Source of the DNA: an uncultured Pelagibacteraceae bacterium | Lineage (GTDB): Bacteria > Pseudomonadota > Alphaproteobacteria > Pelagibacterales > AG-422-B15 | Direction: 5' to 3' | Assembly (NCBI GenBank): GCA_902590345.1 | Contig: CACIWK010000004.1 | Coordinates: forward strand, 1-64,000 | DNA: 64,000 nt | Shown: piece after piece, positions 39,104-47,361 of the stretch | Numbering within the stretch: position 1 is the stretch's first letter | Layout: each line of letters begins with the position of its first letter | Translations under genes and position numbers: made by a program | Notes under the pieces: generated by a model | Databases searched by the model: none | What the model was told of the DNA's origin: nothing | Seen by the model: the letters and a program-made list of their open reading frames with translations, nothing else

Positions 39104-39802
39104 TTAAATCCTATTAATTGAATTAATTATGACTTGTTTTAATAGTATTGATACTCTGTGTATCTTAGTTGAAGAAGAAAGTAAATCGTTTCTGACCTCA
39201 ATTAAGGTATGATGCAAATTATTTTTAATACCGTGTTTATACATCGTATCACCAATTAAATTTCCCTCATACGGCTCATTGTCACCTACTTTCAATTTTC
39301 TCTTTTTCATTTCTGTAATTATACTATCACTCAGTCTTCTATCTTGATTTGATAATATACCAAAATGAATATTTCTTTTTTTCTTTTTAAAGATTGGATT
39401 AAATGAGTGAAGAGAAATTAATGTGGTTATATTATTAAGCTCTATAGTTGTTTTAATTTTATTATGATATCTATTATAAACTTCTGAGATTCTTTTTCTT
39501 TTATCAATTTCATTCAAATTAATATTTTTTGGGATTATTTTCCTATCAACAATTTCTGGAATTAGAGTTGGATCTAGCTTATCTCTATTTAGATCAATTA
39601 TAAGCCGTGAATATTCACCAGTAATATATTTAGATCTAAGAAGCTTAGATAAATTAAGACATAATTCATTTACACCTAAATCATAAGCAATGTGTGAATT
39701 TAACAGATTTTTTTGGAGGCCTAGATTTTTTAATGGACCAGGAACATAATTAGACGCATGATCTGCAATCAGAAGAATCCTTTTTTTGTTCTTTGCTGAC
39801 AG
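39104..39802 (-). CDS. N-formylglutamate amidohydrolase family protein, no canonical start codon
   Basis: PF05013-type amidohydrolase. Read from the CTG at 39800-39802 it is 232 aa: ILLIADHASNYVPGPL, HIAYDLGVNELCLNL, EYSRLIIDLNRDKLDPTLIP, SLHSFNPIFKKKKRN, KVGDNEPYEG and HTLIEVRNDLL all match the family. From the in-frame TAG (39806-39808) to the first conserved motif there is no ATG, GTG or TTG; the first such codon, a TTG at 39517, would delete the catalytic N-terminal half. CTG is the likeliest start, with AGGG 10 bases upstream from the rpmJ end. A single-base error or frameshift at the A7 run (39781-39787) is the alternative. Confidence 0.75.
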   Translation of the reverse strand: MSAKNKKRILLIADHASNYVPGPLKNLGLQKNLLNSHIAYDLGVNELCLNLSKLLRSKYITGEYSRLIIDLNRDKLDPTLIPEIVDRKIIPKNINLNEIDKRKRISEVYNRYHNKIKTTIELNNITTLISLHSFNPIFKKKKRNIHFGILSNQDRRLSDSIITEMKKRKLKVGDNEPYEGNLIGDTMYKHGIKNNLHHTLIEVRNDLLSSSTKIHRVSILLKQVIINSINRI

Positions 39803-39808
39803 ATACTA

Positions 39809-39934
39809 TTAGCCCTGACGAGCTTTCATTCTTGGGTTTCTTTTGTTTATTACGTACAAACGACCTTTTCTTTTGATCAGTTTATTATTGCGGTCTCTTG
39901 TTTTAAGATTTTTTAAAGAACTTCTTACTTTCAT
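39809..39934 (-). CDS. rpmJ: 50S ribosomal protein bL36
   Basis: 41 aa: [20 protein letters not shown] then [21 protein letters not shown]. It is the cysteine-free, zinc-independent bL36 form usual in alphaproteobacteria. Its ATG overlaps the stop of the upstream 44-aa ORF (ATGA). Its TAA is followed two bases later, in the same frame, by a TAG and then the N-formylglutamate amidohydrolase frame. Confidence 0.95.
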   Translation of the reverse strand: MKVRSSLKNLKTRDRNNKLIKRKGRLYVINKRNPRMKARQG

Positions 39935-40065
39935 TGCTGTGGCTCCGGCTGAGGCGCGTTTGCTTCTTCGATCTTTTTAAGTCTAACTTTTTCTTTACGA
40001 ATGTTATTTTTTCTAGATCTCTTTTTGTTAAGTCTGGCTTCTCTAATTTTATTTGGTTTTTTCAT
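39931..40065 (-). CDS. 44-residue basic protein coupled to rpmJ
   Basis: Starts [20 protein letters not shown], continues with more Lys/Arg and ends in a Pro/Gln tail (APQPEPQQ). About 40% of residues are Lys or Arg. The stop overlaps the rpmJ ATG in an ATGA, so ribosomes ending here could start bL36. I do not recognise a family. It could be an RNA- or ribosome-binding small protein or a coupling leader. No Shine-Dalgarno is obvious before its ATG. Confidence 0.55.
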   Translation of the reverse strand: MKKPNKIREARLNKKRSRKNNIRKEKVRLKKIEEANAPQPEPQQ

Positions 40066-40120
40066 AGTTACGCGAAATCTATATAAAATGTTAAAAAAAA
40101 CAACTAATAATTAATTTTTT

Positions 40121-40195
40121 TGGTGGGCACGGTTGGGATCGAACCAACAACCCCCACGATGTCAACGTGATGCTCTACCACTGAGCTACGTGCCC
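40121..40195 (-). tRNA. tRNA-Val (anticodon GAC)
   Basis: 75 bases including an encoded CCA. Acceptor GGGCACG/CGTGCCC, D-arm GCTC-AGTGGTA-GAGC, anticodon stem TCACG/CGTGG (one mismatch-tolerant pair) with loop TTGACAT giving anticodon GAC, and T-arm GTTGG-TTCGATC-CCAAC all fold as a normal cloverleaf. GAC reads GUC/GUU valine codons. Confidence 0.95.
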
Positions 40196-40240
40196 TTGAA
40201 TATTACACTTTATACATTAAAAATTTAGGGCATTCTAATA

Positions 40241-41518
40241 CTATCGGGCAAACCTTTTTAATCCTTCAGGAGTAAACTTTGCTTCATCATGCGGCTCTTC
40301 AAGCCTCCATTGTATTTTTGGTATATCTATAGATCTTACATTTGATAATTGGTAGCGTTTAGTATCAAAATCATAGGTTGCAGAGTGAATTGATAAACAC
40401 ATAGGTTGGTCGTAAAAGTTTATTATCGGAAATTCTCTGTATGACATTATTTGTTCATTACCATCAAATGTCTCCTCAACAAGCATGTTGTGACTATCGT
40501 TATCAAAATACATCATTCTATTAGGAATTATATGCCTTTTATCTTTTTTGAGAGTCGCTTTAACAACATTCACGTTTACCAGCTCATATCTTAAAAAATC
40601 TTGATTAACATGGTAAGGAGTTAATAACTTCTCCAATTCTTTTTCGTGAAATTTATATGCATTATAAGGCATTAATTTTTTTTGCTTTCCTAGAAAAGAC
40701 CATTCATAACGATCTTTGGCTCCATTAAAACCATCAACTTGATCAGTAGTAGTAAGTCCCTGATTTGCAGTTGGCTTGTAATCGTATGCAATGTCTGGTG
40801 CACGTCTTACTCTTCTTGTGCCAGGATTATAAACCCACGCTTGTCTGGGCTTTTTAAATGCATTTAATGACTCAATAACGAGTAATGATGCATCTGCTAG
40901 TCTTGGGGGATGAGTTACTTTTGTCATAAGCATTCCTTGTAAACCTTTCTCATTCCTCGTAAATGGGTTCCAATAATTTTTTGCAATAGCCTCACCTTTT
41001 CCAAAATTAATAGATCCATCAGAATCGATAATATAAAAAGGTGATGAGCCATGTATATCTACACCTCTATATCTAAGGATATGATTCCAAACATGATGGA
41101 GTGCCTCTGATGGATTTGGAAAAGGTATACTTCCGACAATTCCCTCTATTCCTTCGCCATCATCTGTTAATAATGCATTCTCAGTTGTAAGTTTAGTTAC
41201 CTCTTCTGGTACCGCACAGCTTCGTCGAGACTGATAAACGTTCATTTTAAAACTATCTGGATAGTTTTCAAACATTTCTATCTGACCTAATGTCAAAATA
41301 TCATTTGCATAATCTAGGTAATTATCTTTATTAATTACAAAGAGAATTGGATCATCTTTAAAAGGGTCAGGGTAGGAATTTATATTTGGATCATAAGAGT
41401 CAATAGGACTAGTAATTGGTTCTTTATTTCCAATTTGAAGGTGCAAATCAGTAATCTCTGCAAAAAGGGGGTTGGATAAAAAGAGTAAAACAATAAAGAG
41501 AAAATATTTATTAACCAT
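40241..41518 (-). CDS. DUF1329 outer-membrane-lipoprotein-sorting-like protein
   Basis: 425 aa from the ATG at 41518 (MVNKYFLFIVLLFLSNPLFA signal peptide; an upstream TTG is less likely). Typical DUF1329 stretches include RQAWVYNPGTRRVRRAPDIAYD, DQVDGFNGAKDRYEWSFLGKQ and PYNAYKFHEKEL. DUF1329 proteins share the LolA/LolB-like fold and are often found with RND exporters or in sterol/hydrocarbon loci; here no such partner is adjacent. Periplasmic, function unknown. Confidence 0.82.
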   Translation of the reverse strand: MVNKYFLFIVLLFLSNPLFAEITDLHLQIGNKEPITSPIDSYDPNINSYPDPFKDDPILFVINKDNYLDYANDILTLGQIEMFENYPDSFKMNVYQSRRSCAVPEEVTKLTTENALLTDDGEGIEGIVGSIPFPNPSEALHHVWNHILRYRGVDIHGSSPFYIIDSDGSINFGKGEAIAKNYWNPFTRNEKGLQGMLMTKVTHPPRLADASLLVIESLNAFKKPRQAWVYNPGTRRVRRAPDIAYDYKPTANQGLTTTDQVDGFNGAKDRYEWSFLGKQKKLMPYNAYKFHEKELEKLLTPYHVNQDFLRYELVNVNVVKATLKKDKRHIIPNRMMYFDNDSHNMLVEETFDGNEQIMSYREFPIINFYDQPMCLSIHSATYDFDTKRYQLSNVRSIDIPKIQWRLEEPHDEAKFTPEGLKRFAR

Positions 41519-41572
41519 GGTAATATGATACAAGATCTAAACAGCAAAACAATTAATAATAAATAGGTATAA

Positions 41573-42355
41573 ATGAATAATGATATAAAAAAATTCAACA
41601 AATTTGCAAATTTATTAGCAGACGAGGCACGAAAAATATCCTTAAAATATTTTAAAAAAAAAATTGTGGTGAGAAATAAATTAAAAGAAGGCTTCGATCC
41701 TGTAACATATGCTGATACTAAAATTCAAAAAAATTTAAATAAATTAATTTTAAAAACTTATCCAAATCATTCAATACTTGGTGAAGAAGAAAGTTTTATT
41801 AAAAAAAATGAGTTTGAGTGGTGTATTGACCCAATAGATGGAACCAAGTCTTACATTCAAGGAGTACCACTTTGGGGCACCTTAATATCCTTGTCTAAAA
41901 ATAATAAAATAATTTTAGGGCTAGTTGATATTCCAGCTTTAGATGAGAGATACTGTGGCTTTAATGATATTGCATTTAAGGTATCAAAAGGGAGAAAAAA
42001 AAAGCTTAGAGTTAAAAAGACAAAAAAATTATCTGACGCAATATTAAATACAACTTCACCTTATCTCTTTCAAAGCAAAAAGGATCAAAAATTTTTTAAA
42101 AATTTAATAAAGTACGTGAAAACTGTAAGGCTTGGAGGAGACTGTTATAGCTATTGCCTGTTAGCAGACGGTCATATTGATATTGTTGTCGAGAGTGGAC
42201 TTAAGCCATGGGATATTAGAGCCTTAGAACCAATAATTAAAAATGCTGGTGGAATACTAGAAACTTGGGAAGGTAATAAAATACATAACGGGGGCAGGAT
42301 TATTGCAACAACTAGCAGAGAATTGTTTAAAAAGGCATCAAGAAAAATGAAATAA
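41573..42355 (+). CDS. hisN: histidinol-phosphatase-type inositol monophosphatase family protein
   Basis: 260 aa with LGEEES (metal ligands, ~69-74), WCIDPIDGTKSYIQGVPLWGTL (~83-104) and the C-terminal GLKPWDIRALEPIIKNAGG. The GTKSFI/GTKSYI and PLWGTLI wording is characteristic of HisN histidinol-phosphate phosphatases rather than SuhB. Followed by a strong terminator. Histidine role is inferred; no other his genes are nearby. Confidence 0.82.
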   Translation: MNNDIKKFNKFANLLADEARKISLKYFKKKIVVRNKLKEGFDPVTYADTKIQKNLNKLILKTYPNHSILGEEESFIKKNEFEWCIDPIDGTKSYIQGVPLWGTLISLSKNNKIILGLVDIPALDERYCGFNDIAFKVSKGRKKKLRVKKTKKLSDAILNTTSPYLFQSKKDQKFFKNLIKYVKTVRLGGDCYSYCLLADGHIDIVVESGLKPWDIRALEPIIKNAGGILETWEGNKIHNGGRIIATTSRELFKKASRKMK

Positions 42356-42385
42356 AAAAACCCAGTTAGAGAATAACTGGGTTTT
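42354..42385. terminator. bidirectional rho-independent terminator
   Basis: CCCAGTTA (42361-42368) pairs with TAACTGGG (42374-42381) around a 5-base loop, flanked by A7 on the left and T4 on the right. It lies between the convergent hisN-like gene and the SCP2 gene, so it can end both transcripts. Confidence 0.9.
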
Positions 42386-42408
42386 AAATTAAGCGTCTAA
42401 ATATTTTT

Positions 42409-42723
42409 TTATCCAAGAGCATCCATTACTGATTGTAATTTCATTGCTATAGACATGTCGCCTGAAACTTTTAGCTTACCTTGCATGAACGCAGAGGTTC
42501 CATCAACTTCACCTGATCTCATTTGTTCAAAAGTCTCCATTGACATAGACAGAGTGCAGTCAGCATCTTTATCTTCATCAGAAACAGTATTAGGATTAGA
42601 TTTTCCATCTAAATAAATACATCCAGCTCCTTCAAAATCAAATTTTACAGTTGCACCTAGTCCAGTATCTTTACCTTCAATACCCTTTTGGAATTCTGAT
42701 AATAAACTTGCTACATCAGTCAT
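42409..42723 (-). CDS. SCP2 sterol-binding domain protein
   Basis: 104 aa, single SCP2 domain: GATVKFDFEGAGCIYLDG, DADCTLSMSMETFEQMRSGEVDGTSAFMQGKLKVSGDMSIAMKL (only part quoted in motif terms: strand, helix and the GKLKVSGD turn). Small lipid-binding proteins of this type carry acyl-CoA, fatty acids or sterol-like lipids. Monocistronic and divergent from the glycosylase gene. Confidence 0.9.
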   Translation of the reverse strand: MTDVASLLSEFQKGIEGKDTGLGATVKFDFEGAGCIYLDGKSNPNTVSDEDKDADCTLSMSMETFEQMRSGEVDGTSAFMQGKLKVSGDMSIAMKLQSVMDALG

Positions 42724-42805
42724 ATATAATCTCCATGTTAAAATTTAGATTGGCAATTAACCATTTTATGAACTATATGACAATATAAAAATTTAACTAA
42801 TAAAT

Positions 42806-43426
42806 ATGAAAAAGCCTTTTTTTTGGGAAAAAGCTAAAAAAGAATTAATCAAAAGGGATAGAAAACTTGGATCAATTATTAAATCTTATCCAAAAGATTT
42901 TCTTTTTACAAAATCTGACCCCTTTTATACACTGTCTAGGTCTATTGTAGGACAACAAATCTCAGTTAAAGCTGCACAAGCTGTATGGGACAAATTGGAA
43001 ATTAAAATAAAAAATATGAGACCACTAAATATTAAGAAAAGTCATTTTATGACAATGAAATCCTGTGGCTTATCAAGACAAAAAATAACATACCTTAAGT
43101 CTTTAGCAGATGCATTTATTTTAAAGAAAATTGAACCATCAAAATGGAATAATTTAAGTGATGAAGAAATCATTGAAGAGCTAATTCAAATTAAAGGTAT
43201 AGGACGATGGACAGCAGAAATGTTTCTTATTTTTAATCTTTGCAGGCCTGATATTTTTCCTGCAGATGACTTGGGTGTAATAAAAGGAATTTGTGAGTGT
43301 TATAATTTGAAGTATCCCATACCAAAGGAGCATGCTATAAAAATATCAAGAAAATGGATTCCATACAGATCTGTTGCTACTTGGTATTTTTGGAGAAGTT
43401 TGGATCCTATACCTGTAGAATATTAA
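42806..43426 (+). CDS. DNA-3-methyladenine glycosylase (AlkA/HhH-GPD family)
   Basis: 206 aa. Helix-hairpin-helix LIQIKGIGRWTAEMFLIF followed by the catalytic Asp in FPADDLGVIKG, and SIVGQQISVKAAQAVW near the N-terminus. Lacks the N-terminal domain of E. coli AlkA, like the compact Mag/AlkA2 type. Removes alkylated bases. The acyltransferase gene starts 1 base after its stop. Confidence 0.9.
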   Translation: MKKPFFWEKAKKELIKRDRKLGSIIKSYPKDFLFTKSDPFYTLSRSIVGQQISVKAAQAVWDKLEIKIKNMRPLNIKKSHFMTMKSCGLSRQKITYLKSLADAFILKKIEPSKWNNLSDEEIIEELIQIKGIGRWTAEMFLIFNLCRPDIFPADDLGVIKGICECYNLKYPIPKEHAIKISRKWIPYRSVATWYFWRSLDPIPVEY

Positions 43427-43427
43427 G

Positions 43428-44246
43428 ATGAGTAAAATAGATTTTTCATACGCTTCTAAAGTTGAACATAACTTTGCGCAGAGATTAATAATAAAAACTA
43501 TAGAGACAGTAAGTGGAAAAAGAAAACTAGAAAAGCTATATAAAGATTATACCATAAACCCTAAAGATCCCTCACATTTCTGGACAGATATTTTAAAACT
43601 AATGGATATAAAGATTATAAATAAATCTCAAAATGAAGTGGATTTTAATAACTCTAATTCACTTGTCGTAATTGCAAACCATCCATTTGGAATTATTGAC
43701 GGTCTAATTTTATGTTCGCTTGTTTCAGAACAAAGACAAGACTTTAAAATAATGACACATGAGACTCTTCAGTTTTTGCCTGAATTAGAACAATATATAC
43801 TACCCGTCGATTTTAGTGCAAGAAGTAATGAAGCCAAAAAATTAAATGTGGTCACATCTCATAAAGCGCGTGATCACTTGTTAAACAAAGGAGTATTAAT
43901 AATATTTCCATCTGGATCAGTTTCTACAGCTAAAAAAATAAAAGATGAGGCAACTGATGATGAGTGGAAGCTTTTTCCAGCAAAATTAATACAACAAACT
44001 AAGTCAGATATTCTTCCAATCTTCTTTGATGGTAAAAATGGATTGCTGTTTCATCTATTTGCTTCTAAACTTAAAAATCAAACATTGAAATATTCATCCT
44101 ATATACACGAAACCAAGAAAAAAATAGGTAAAGAAGTTGTTATATACTCAGGAGACATAATTAATTATGAAAAAATTTCACATTTTAAAGACAGATTTGA
44201 ATTAACTGATCATTTAAAGAGAATTACATATTCTTTAAAAAAATAA
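43428..44246 (+). CDS. lysophospholipid acyltransferase-like protein
   Basis: 272 aa with the PlsC-type acyltransferase motif NHPFGIIDG (His85, Asp91; one residue longer than the standard HX4D) and a second motif FPSGSVSTA. This subtype is seen in 1-acylglycerol-3-phosphate or ornithine-lipid acyltransferase-like proteins. Exact acceptor unknown. Coupled to the glycosylase gene upstream; it ends 11 bases from the convergent polysaccharide locus. Confidence 0.78.
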   Translation: MSKIDFSYASKVEHNFAQRLIIKTIETVSGKRKLEKLYKDYTINPKDPSHFWTDILKLMDIKIINKSQNEVDFNNSNSLVVIANHPFGIIDGLILCSLVSEQRQDFKIMTHETLQFLPELEQYILPVDFSARSNEAKKLNVVTSHKARDHLLNKGVLIIFPSGSVSTAKKIKDEATDDEWKLFPAKLIQQTKSDILPIFFDGKNGLLFHLFASKLKNQTLKYSSYIHETKKKIGKEVVIYSGDIINYEKISHFKDRFELTDHLKRITYSLKK

Positions 44247-44257
44247 TTTTGATATTT

Positions 44258-45280
44258 TTATTTTTTATACTTTCTTAATTCTGCTTCACACATAATTCTT
44301 ACAAGGTTGTCGATATCAGTTTTAGGTTTCCATTTTAAGATCTTATGAGCCTTGGATGAACTACCAAAAGCATGATCGATTTCATTTGGCCTGAAAAATT
44401 TTTTACTTATTCTGACAATTGTTTTGTTGGTATATTTGTCAATAGCTCTTTCTAGTAATCCTTCACCCTTCCAGATTAGATCAATTTCTAAATTCTTAGC
44501 AACCTTATTTACAAATGTCTTTACATTATGTGTAATTCCAGATGAAATAACATAGTCATCTGCCTTTTTTTGCTGAAGCATTTTCCACATTGCCTCGACA
44601 TAATCATTTGAATAACCCCAGTCTCTTCTTACATATATATTCCCTAGAGTTAACAATGATTTTTTCTTTAATTTAATTTTAATTAAATCACTTACAATTT
44701 TTTTTGTAACAAAATCCTCCCCTCTTAATGGCGAGTCATGATTAAACAAGATTCCTGAGCAACAATATAATTTATGTACATCACGATATATATCTAACAT
44801 CCAATGAGCATAAAGCTTTGATATGGCATAAGGACTTACAGGTATAAAATTCGTTTTTTCGTTTCTCATTTTAGTATTAATTTTTCCAAACATTTCAGAT
44901 GAAGATGCTTGGTAAAATCTAGTATTTCTAGAAAAATTTTTTATAGCTTCCAAAATATTAACGACAGAAAGTGCATTAATTTTTGTAGTATATACTGGAC
45001 TTAAAAATGATTTATTAACAAATGATTGGGCTGCTAAATTATAAAACTCAGAATATTTACCACTCTTGATTACTTTATTTATGTTATTTTCGTCCAATAG
45101 CTCAAATGGAATAATACGTATATCTCTCTCAATTTTTAATTCCTTAAGCCTCCAATAATTCTTTTCTGTATTTATTCTTTCACCTCCAACAACCTCATAT
45201 CCTTTTTCAAGTAATAATTTTGCTAGATATGAACCGTCTTGACCAGAAACTCCAGTTATAAATGCTTTCTTTTTTTTCAT
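44258..45280 (-). CDS. GDP-mannose 4,6-dehydratase paralogue 1
   Basis: 340-aa extended SDR. TGVSGQDGSYLAKLLL cofactor loop, FYNLAAQSFVNKSF, SSSEMFG and PYAISKLYAHW (Tyr/Lys catalytic pair), HDSPLRGEDFVTKK and RRDWGYSNDYVEAMW all match Gmd. It belongs to the Gmd type with YNLAAQSFV, distinct from the paralogue at 52919 (AQSHVKVSF). No GDP-4-keto-6-deoxymannose reductase is adjacent. Marks the left end of the polysaccharide locus. Confidence 0.85.
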   Translation of the reverse strand: MKKKKAFITGVSGQDGSYLAKLLLEKGYEVVGGERINTEKNYWRLKELKIERDIRIIPFELLDENNINKVIKSGKYSEFYNLAAQSFVNKSFLSPVYTTKINALSVVNILEAIKNFSRNTRFYQASSSEMFGKINTKMRNEKTNFIPVSPYAISKLYAHWMLDIYRDVHKLYCCSGILFNHDSPLRGEDFVTKKIVSDLIKIKLKKKSLLTLGNIYVRRDWGYSNDYVEAMWKMLQQKKADDYVISSGITHNVKTFVNKVAKNLEIDLIWKGEGLLERAIDKYTNKTIVRISKKFFRPNEIDHAFGSSSKAHKILKWKPKTDIDNLVRIMCEAELRKYKK

Positions 45281-45395
45281 TTAGTGGAACAGTAATAAAA
45301 AAAATTAATTATTAAATTATGTTATCTTAATATATCATTTCGATTTTAACTCGCAATGTATATTCTGAGTCTACAATATACCTGGTAAATTATGA

Positions 45396-46334
45396 ATGAC
45401 TTACTTAGAGAATGAATTAATTATAATTTCTTTTTATAGATTTATAAAAATAAAAAACAAGAAAACAATTAAAGATTTAATTGATAATTACCTTAGAGAT
45501 AAGGTTATTAGAGGAACTATTTTACTATCAGATGAAGGCATCAATGGATCATTATCCGGTAAGAAAAATAATATTTTAAGTACTATTAAATTTATTAAGC
45601 AAATATTGAAGATAAAAAAAATTTCTAGTAATTCAAACTCAATTGATTTTCTCCCTTTTAATAGATTAAAGGTAAGAATTAAAAAAGAGATAGTGTCTCT
45701 TGGTAAAGGAAAAATTAGTTCCATTCATAATAGTAAAGAATATATAAATCCAGATGTTTGGAACAAATTATTAAAAAATAAGAAAACAAAAATTATTGAT
45801 GTAAGAAATCAGTATGAAGTTGAAATTGGACGATTTATTTCCTCTTTGAATCCAACTACTGATACTTTCAGAGAATTTCCTTCAAAAATAAAAAAGTTAA
45901 AAATTAAAAAAAGTGACAGTTTAGCTATATATTGCACTGGTGGCATAAGATGCGAAAAGGCATCGGCTTACCTTAAATCTCAGGGCTATAAAAAAGTGTA
46001 TCAATTGAAGGGTGGTATTTTAAATTATTTAAATTATTTTAAAAAAAATAAACAAAATTCTTTTTGGAATGGTGAATGTTTTGTTTTTGATGATCGGGTA
46101 ACAATAAATAGTGACCTAACTAAAGGTAAATATTCTCAATGTTATGGATGTAGGAGACCTATTTCAAAAAAAGATTTAAAGTCTAAGTATTATGAAAAAG
46201 GTGTTCAATGTCCGCACTGTTACAAATTTAGAACTACAAGTCAAAAGAAACGCTCTAAGGCAAGACAATCTCAAATAGAAATGTCAATTAAGCAAGGAAA
46301 GAGTAATACTTTTTCAAAAATAAGTAAAATTTAA
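45396..46334 (+). CDS. trhO: tRNA uridine-34 hydroxylase TrhO (rhodanese family)
   Basis: 312 aa. N-terminal acylphosphatase-like part (GTILLSDEGINGSLSG), rhodanese domain with active Cys180 in IYCTGGIRCEKASAYL, and C-terminal Cys pairs (CYGCRRP, CPHCYK). The family makes 5-hydroxyuridine at tRNA position 34. A housekeeping gene inside the sugar locus; diverges from gmd paralogue 1. Confidence 0.9.
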   Translation: MTYLENELIIISFYRFIKIKNKKTIKDLIDNYLRDKVIRGTILLSDEGINGSLSGKKNNILSTIKFIKQILKIKKISSNSNSIDFLPFNRLKVRIKKEIVSLGKGKISSIHNSKEYINPDVWNKLLKNKKTKIIDVRNQYEVEIGRFISSLNPTTDTFREFPSKIKKLKIKKSDSLAIYCTGGIRCEKASAYLKSQGYKKVYQLKGGILNYLNYFKKNKQNSFWNGECFVFDDRVTINSDLTKGKYSQCYGCRRPISKKDLKSKYYEKGVQCPHCYKFRTTSQKKRSKARQSQIEMSIKQGKSNTFSKISKI

Positions 46335-46362
46335 TAATGTAAATCTTATTATAAATTTTTAA

Positions 46363-47361
46363 TCATTCTTTTAGGTTCATTAATGAGTCTTCAACAATTT
46401 CATTGAGAGTTTTTTTAGGATCCCATCCTAGTTCTCTTTTTGCTTTATTTATATCAGCCCAATATTGTCCCAAATCGCCTTTCCTTCTTGGCTTAATTAC
46501 ATATTTCAGTTTTCGATTTAGCTTTTTTTCGAATGCGTTTATTATCTCAAGCACACTTCGACCTTTACCGGAGCCAAGATTCCAGACATCATAGTTGTAT
46601 GTTTTATTATGCTTTAAGATGAAATTTAAAGCCTCTATATGACCATTAATCAGATCACTTACATGAATGTAATCTCTTACACCATAGCCATCATGAGTAT
46701 CAAAATTATTACCATAAATATTAATATGAGGTATTTCATTATTAAGATATTTAATAATTTCAGGAAACAAATTTGTCGAATTTGTAGAATTCTCGCCTAT
46801 TAAACCAGAGTGATGAGCACCCACTGGATTAAAATAACGCAATATAGCAACTTTAAGAAAATTATGATTAAGAGAAAAATTTTTTAATAATTTTTCAATA
46901 ATTACTTTTGATTGAGCATATGGACTCTCGGGAATTTTAAGTTCAATTTTTTCATGCCATGGGAGCTTGCTGTAATCACTATAGATAGTAGCAGAGGATG
47001 AAAAAATAATTTTACTAACACAATATTTGACCATCAATTCTAATAAAACTGCTGTTCCTATTATATTTACCGAATAGTAATCTTTAGGCTTATTAAAACT
47101 ATCTGAAATTGATTTTAATCCAGCAAAATGGAAGACAGATTCAATTTTATTATTAAAAAAAATATCATCAAGTTTTTTTCTATCTCTTATATCGCATTCT
47201 ATAAGTTTAACTTTTTTTTTTGCAATATACTCAATGTGTTTATGAATATTCTTATCACTATTTGAAAAATTATCTATTATTATTATTTCATATCCATTAT
47301 TCAATAATTCAACAGCGCAGTGTGAGCCTAAATATCCACAACCACCTGTTAAAAGTATCAT
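46363..47361 (-). CDS. galE: UDP-glucose 4-epimerase
   Basis: 332-aa extended SDR: GGCGYLGSHCAVELL, FHFAGLKSISDSFNKP, SSSATIYSD and the Tyr/Lys pair in PYAQSKVIIEKLL, then GVRDYIHVSDLINGH and WNLGSGKGRSVLEI. Interconverts UDP-glucose/UDP-galactose (or the N-acetyl forms). Its ATG overlaps the stop of the SET-domain gene by one base. Confidence 0.92.
   Translation of the reverse strand: MILLTGGCGYLGSHCAVELLNNGYEIIIIDNFSNSDKNIHKHIEYIAKKKVKLIECDIRDRKKLDDIFFNNKIESVFHFAGLKSISDSFNKPKDYYSVNIIGTAVLLELMVKYCVSKIIFSSSATIYSDYSKLPWHEKIELKIPESPYAQSKVIIEKLLKNFSLNHNFLKVAILRYFNPVGAHHSGLIGENSTNSTNLFPEIIKYLNNEIPHINIYGNNFDTHDGYGVRDYIHVSDLINGHIEALNFILKHNKTYNYDVWNLGSGKGRSVLEIINAFEKKLNRKLKYVIKPRRKGDLGQYWADINKAKRELGWDPKKTLNEIVEDSLMNLKE

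Noticed and set aside
39104-39517. 137-aa version of the N-formylglutamate amidohydrolase starting at a TTG
   Set aside because: It would omit the conserved ADHAS, HIAYDLG and YSRLIIDLNR blocks, which are present and intact in the same frame upstream.
45358-45381. GTATAT/ATATAC repeat between gmd paralogue 1 and trhO as an operator
   Set aside because: Six-base arms in an AT-rich divergent region are expected by chance.
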